This document shows, one piece after another, positions 61,313-64,000 of a DNA stretch of 64,000 nt. The DNA lies in NCBI GenBank assembly GCA_017590115.1, contig JAGGNK010010225.1, positions 8,668,834 to 8,732,833 of the forward strand, given 5' to 3'. Made by a program: the position numbers and the translations under genes. Source of the stretch: Montifringilla adamsi. Lineage: Eukaryota > Chordata > Aves > Passeriformes > Passeridae. Numbering within the stretch: position 1 is the first letter of the stretch; every line of letters begins with the position of its first letter. The notes beneath the pieces were generated by a model that was not told the origin of the DNA, did no database searches, and was given only the letters and a program-made list of their open reading frames with translations.

Positions 61313-64000
61313 CGGCAAAGTTAACACATAAGAGCAAATATCATCAGTGGTCTTTGAGGGAGGAAATTTTTGGTTATTGCGACTTTAGTTTCAAACTAGT
61401 CAGGAGATTTTGCTGCAGAAAGATGCAATAATTTAATTGCTTAAGGCTTTTGGATTTCTGACGGGGTTGCGAAGCTGTGCTGTTGTGTTTGTGAGTGGTT
61501 TTTTTGCCACTGTTGCTTTTCATTCAAGACCAATTGACATGTGTTGATAGTTACCACTAAGGCTGAATAATCTCTGTCTTTCATGAGGGTATCAAGAGCC
61601 TCTGTCAGATAAAATGGAAGAGTAAATGACACTGAAGTATTACGCTGAAAGATTACTTGTTAACCTTGCTACAGCTAATAAACTTCTAATTTGCAAGCCT
61701 TGATTCACTACAATTGATGTGCATGTGAGTAACATGGAATTACTCTGGTTAAAGCTGTTAAAATATGAGACCTTCATGAAAAATATATTATGGAGGAAAG
61801 AATTATCCCTTTTTTCCCTACTTGAACTGAGGTTAATCTATACTTTCTGTCCACTAGGTAGGCTTGGATTTACAATTCTGTTCTCTTAAAACCCAGTTAA
61901 TTGCATTAAGTGCAGTTGGAATGTGTTCAGCTATGTTATTGGCCTTCTGATTATTGAGCACATACTGAAACATGAGGGTTCAACAATTTAAATGTATTAG
62001 TTATTCATCAGTGATACTATAAACTTCTCTAGTTTACACTATAGGAAAGAAACAAAACACCTTCTTGATCAAGTCCCAGTGCAGTGCCTTGAACTTCTTG
62101 ATGATTTTAGTATTCACTAAACCGTGTAAAATGCATTTACAAAAAAATAAAATACAACTACTTGCTCTGAGACTGCATTTGATATAACGCACAGTTATGA
62201 ATTATTTCTGTAGGTGGATTTTAATACACATTGTCGTGTCTATTTTATGTTATGACTAAATTATCCTAACTCTGCAGACTCAAACCAGAACCTCTGTAAG
62301 CTGTAGAGCAGCTGTGCACAGCCTCTGTCACTGCTGTCTTTTAGTCACATCTAAACCACAAGATCCTTCTTTAATTATAGTAGTAATTTTACAGGAACAA
62401 ACATGTATGATGAAATTTCACACTCTGCTTTTGCCCAGAAAAATAAATGAAATAAATTTGTTTTGAGTACAGTATCAAATTCCATGGTTGTGGATTTAAT
62501 TGTATAGAAATTTAGTTTCTGTAAGCTGTATCCTTTGTATTATTGAGGGTTGTGGATGGAAGTGAATAAAATAGCATTTATGTCAGAGCTGTGAACTGAT
62601 GGCAATGCAGCATGCCTTCCCATTTTTCACAGTGTCACATCCACTCTCGACAGAACTTTCATTTTAAAAGTTAATAGTCTGTCATTCATATGAAAAACCA
62701 AGGACTCCTCAGTGAGTTAGTTGCTTGTAGGTAAAAGATACAGAAAATCTCAAGTTCCTTAAACAAACTTGCAAGATTTCTGCTTTTGTTTACTTCCTGA
62801 GAAACAACTTTGACATAAGTGTCGTAGCTTGTCCTTGTCTTGAGATTTCCTGTAAAGTTGGAACAGTTTTGGATGCCAAGTTCTTACACTCCTCACCTTT
62901 GCAGAAGTGCTCAAGAGACATATTACTCAGGGTTGTCTTCCTATCCCATTTGTATAATCACAAAACCAACAGTGAAAATAACCAACTTTAAGTATAAAGC
63001 TTTGAAAATATAAAGGTTTCTGCATAGACTCTATGCCCAATGTCTATTCCCTGCTATCTTAACAATATTTTGGTTTGCACTCATTTGGAAGACCTCTGGT
63101 GGAGGAATTTTATAATTTTTTTTAAAACTGTAACTTCAGTTAACTGTAACTAAGTGAAACTTCAGAGCATTTCCATGGTGATAGGAGAGACACAATTTTT
63201 TTTTTTTTTTCAGAAATCACTTAATTGATTCTTCTATGATACTCATCTGCACTCTGAGATGTGGAATCCTGGATATTATTACTTTAGTAATCTCAATGCA
63301 CCTTGTAAAAAATTTTGGCTGCTTTAAATGAAATGGGGTCAAATTTCTGCTGGCTTTATGATGACACTGCCAAAACCAAAAATTGCCTTAAGTAATGACA
63401 AACCACAGTGAAGGATTTTAGATCCACCTTCCTTTATACCTGAACTGGCTCAACCTGTTAGACATTCTAAGCTGCAGCAATGGAAGACAATGAGAAAACA
63501 TGGATGTTAGTAGGTGACTGACCATTCTGCCTCACACAAAGTTTTAAATGAAATTATCAAAGGAGGACAGAAATATCCATTGCCAAAAGGAGACTGAGAT
63601 TGCATCATTCCCAGCCACACTGACTGATACATTCCTCTGAGAACACCTCAGGGGTGACAAGGGGAAAGTTTACCTGCCATCATTTTCTACAGTCAAAAAT
63701 TTTTGTTTAGCAGTTGTGCTTAAAATTAAAGGAAGTGTTTTGTTCCAGTGACCTGGAGTCAGTCATAGGATAAAATCTGTGCGCTTTCTTTTTGTGCCAA
63801 GGTAGGAGAACCAACAATTATAAAAGGAAGTTATGTTCCCTCACACCTTTCCTGCCTGTTTTCTGAAAGCAGATCTTCCACCCTGCTGGTTACAGCCTGC
63901 CAGCTTTTGTGCTAGTTTTCCCTAACCGATGTTGGAGTAGTTTTTAGTGTCCTCTCCATGCTGTTACTCCTTTCACACAATTTCCTGTGTCTTGCTCCTG
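61313..64000. other. Upstream flank, no gene seen
   Basis: AT-rich sequence with a T15 run at 63196-63210. No exon of a neighbouring gene could be supported. CPVL is the expected neighbour from conserved synteny in other vertebrates, but no carboxypeptidase motif was seen. Confidence 0.5.

Noticed and set aside
63196..63213. T15 followed by CAG as a plus-strand splice acceptor
   Set aside because: The motif fits an acceptor, but no open exon or matching donor follows. It is a T-run in AT-rich flank.
48721..64000. Exons of CPVL, the expected neighbour from synteny
   Set aside because: No serine carboxypeptidase motifs (for example GESYAG or the oxyanion-hole region) or signal peptide exon could be seen. 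Only noncoding leader exons could be present, and these cannot be recognised from sequence alone.

Overview
This window is vertebrate nuclear DNA, almost certainly from a passerine bird. The evidence is dispersed repeats: a large decayed CR1 LINE (1-1612), a second CR1 3' piece in the opposite orientation (24908-25235), tRNA-derived SINE remnants of amniote MIR type, and a solo LTR (60600-60983) that resembles, from memory, the TguLTR5-type LTRs of songbirds. The DNA is AT-rich, depleted in CpG and full of stop codons, apart from one strong CpG island. There are no operons, prokaryotic genes, tRNA or rRNA genes, or CRISPR arrays.

One protein-coding gene is identifiable. Inside the CpG island (about 45890-48720, interrupted by a 595-base run of N at 47212-47806), the minus strand carries the first coding exon of CHN2 (beta2-chimaerin). 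It has an ideal Kozak start at 46699, sixteen codons reading MAASSNSSLSGSSVSS, and a perfect GTAAGT donor at 46650, leaving phase 1. Everything from 46650 down to base 1 is therefore taken as CHN2 intron 1. No second CHN2 exon (the segment leading to the SH2 domain) was recognised, so the intron appears to exceed 46 kb. Bases 48721-64000 lie upstream of the gene and show no recognisable exon.

Layout by increasing coordinate: 1-1745, two CR1 pieces tail to tail; 1746-24900, intron with a 108-bp tandem duplication, simple repeats, one unexplained 102-codon minus-strand ORF (14862-15170), a G-quadruplex-prone tract (20834-20873), and a MIR-like SINE followed by an imperfect inverted repeat (23912-24135); 24908-25235, antisense CR1; 25236-45080, intron with microsatellite, minisatellite and possible conserved noncoding DNA; 45085-45215, tRNA-derived SINE; 45890-48720, CpG-island promoter with CHN2 exon 1, a 19-codon upstream ORF and two further donor-like sites; 48721-64000, upstream flank with a homeodomain/octamer/PAR-bZIP motif cluster, AT/GATA repeats, the solo LTR and a poly(T)/poly(A) palindrome.

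I did not find a convincing undescribed multi-gene system. The most useful points are at the CHN2 promoter: the strong-context upstream ORF, the candidate alternative leader exons, and the gap that hides part of the promoter.
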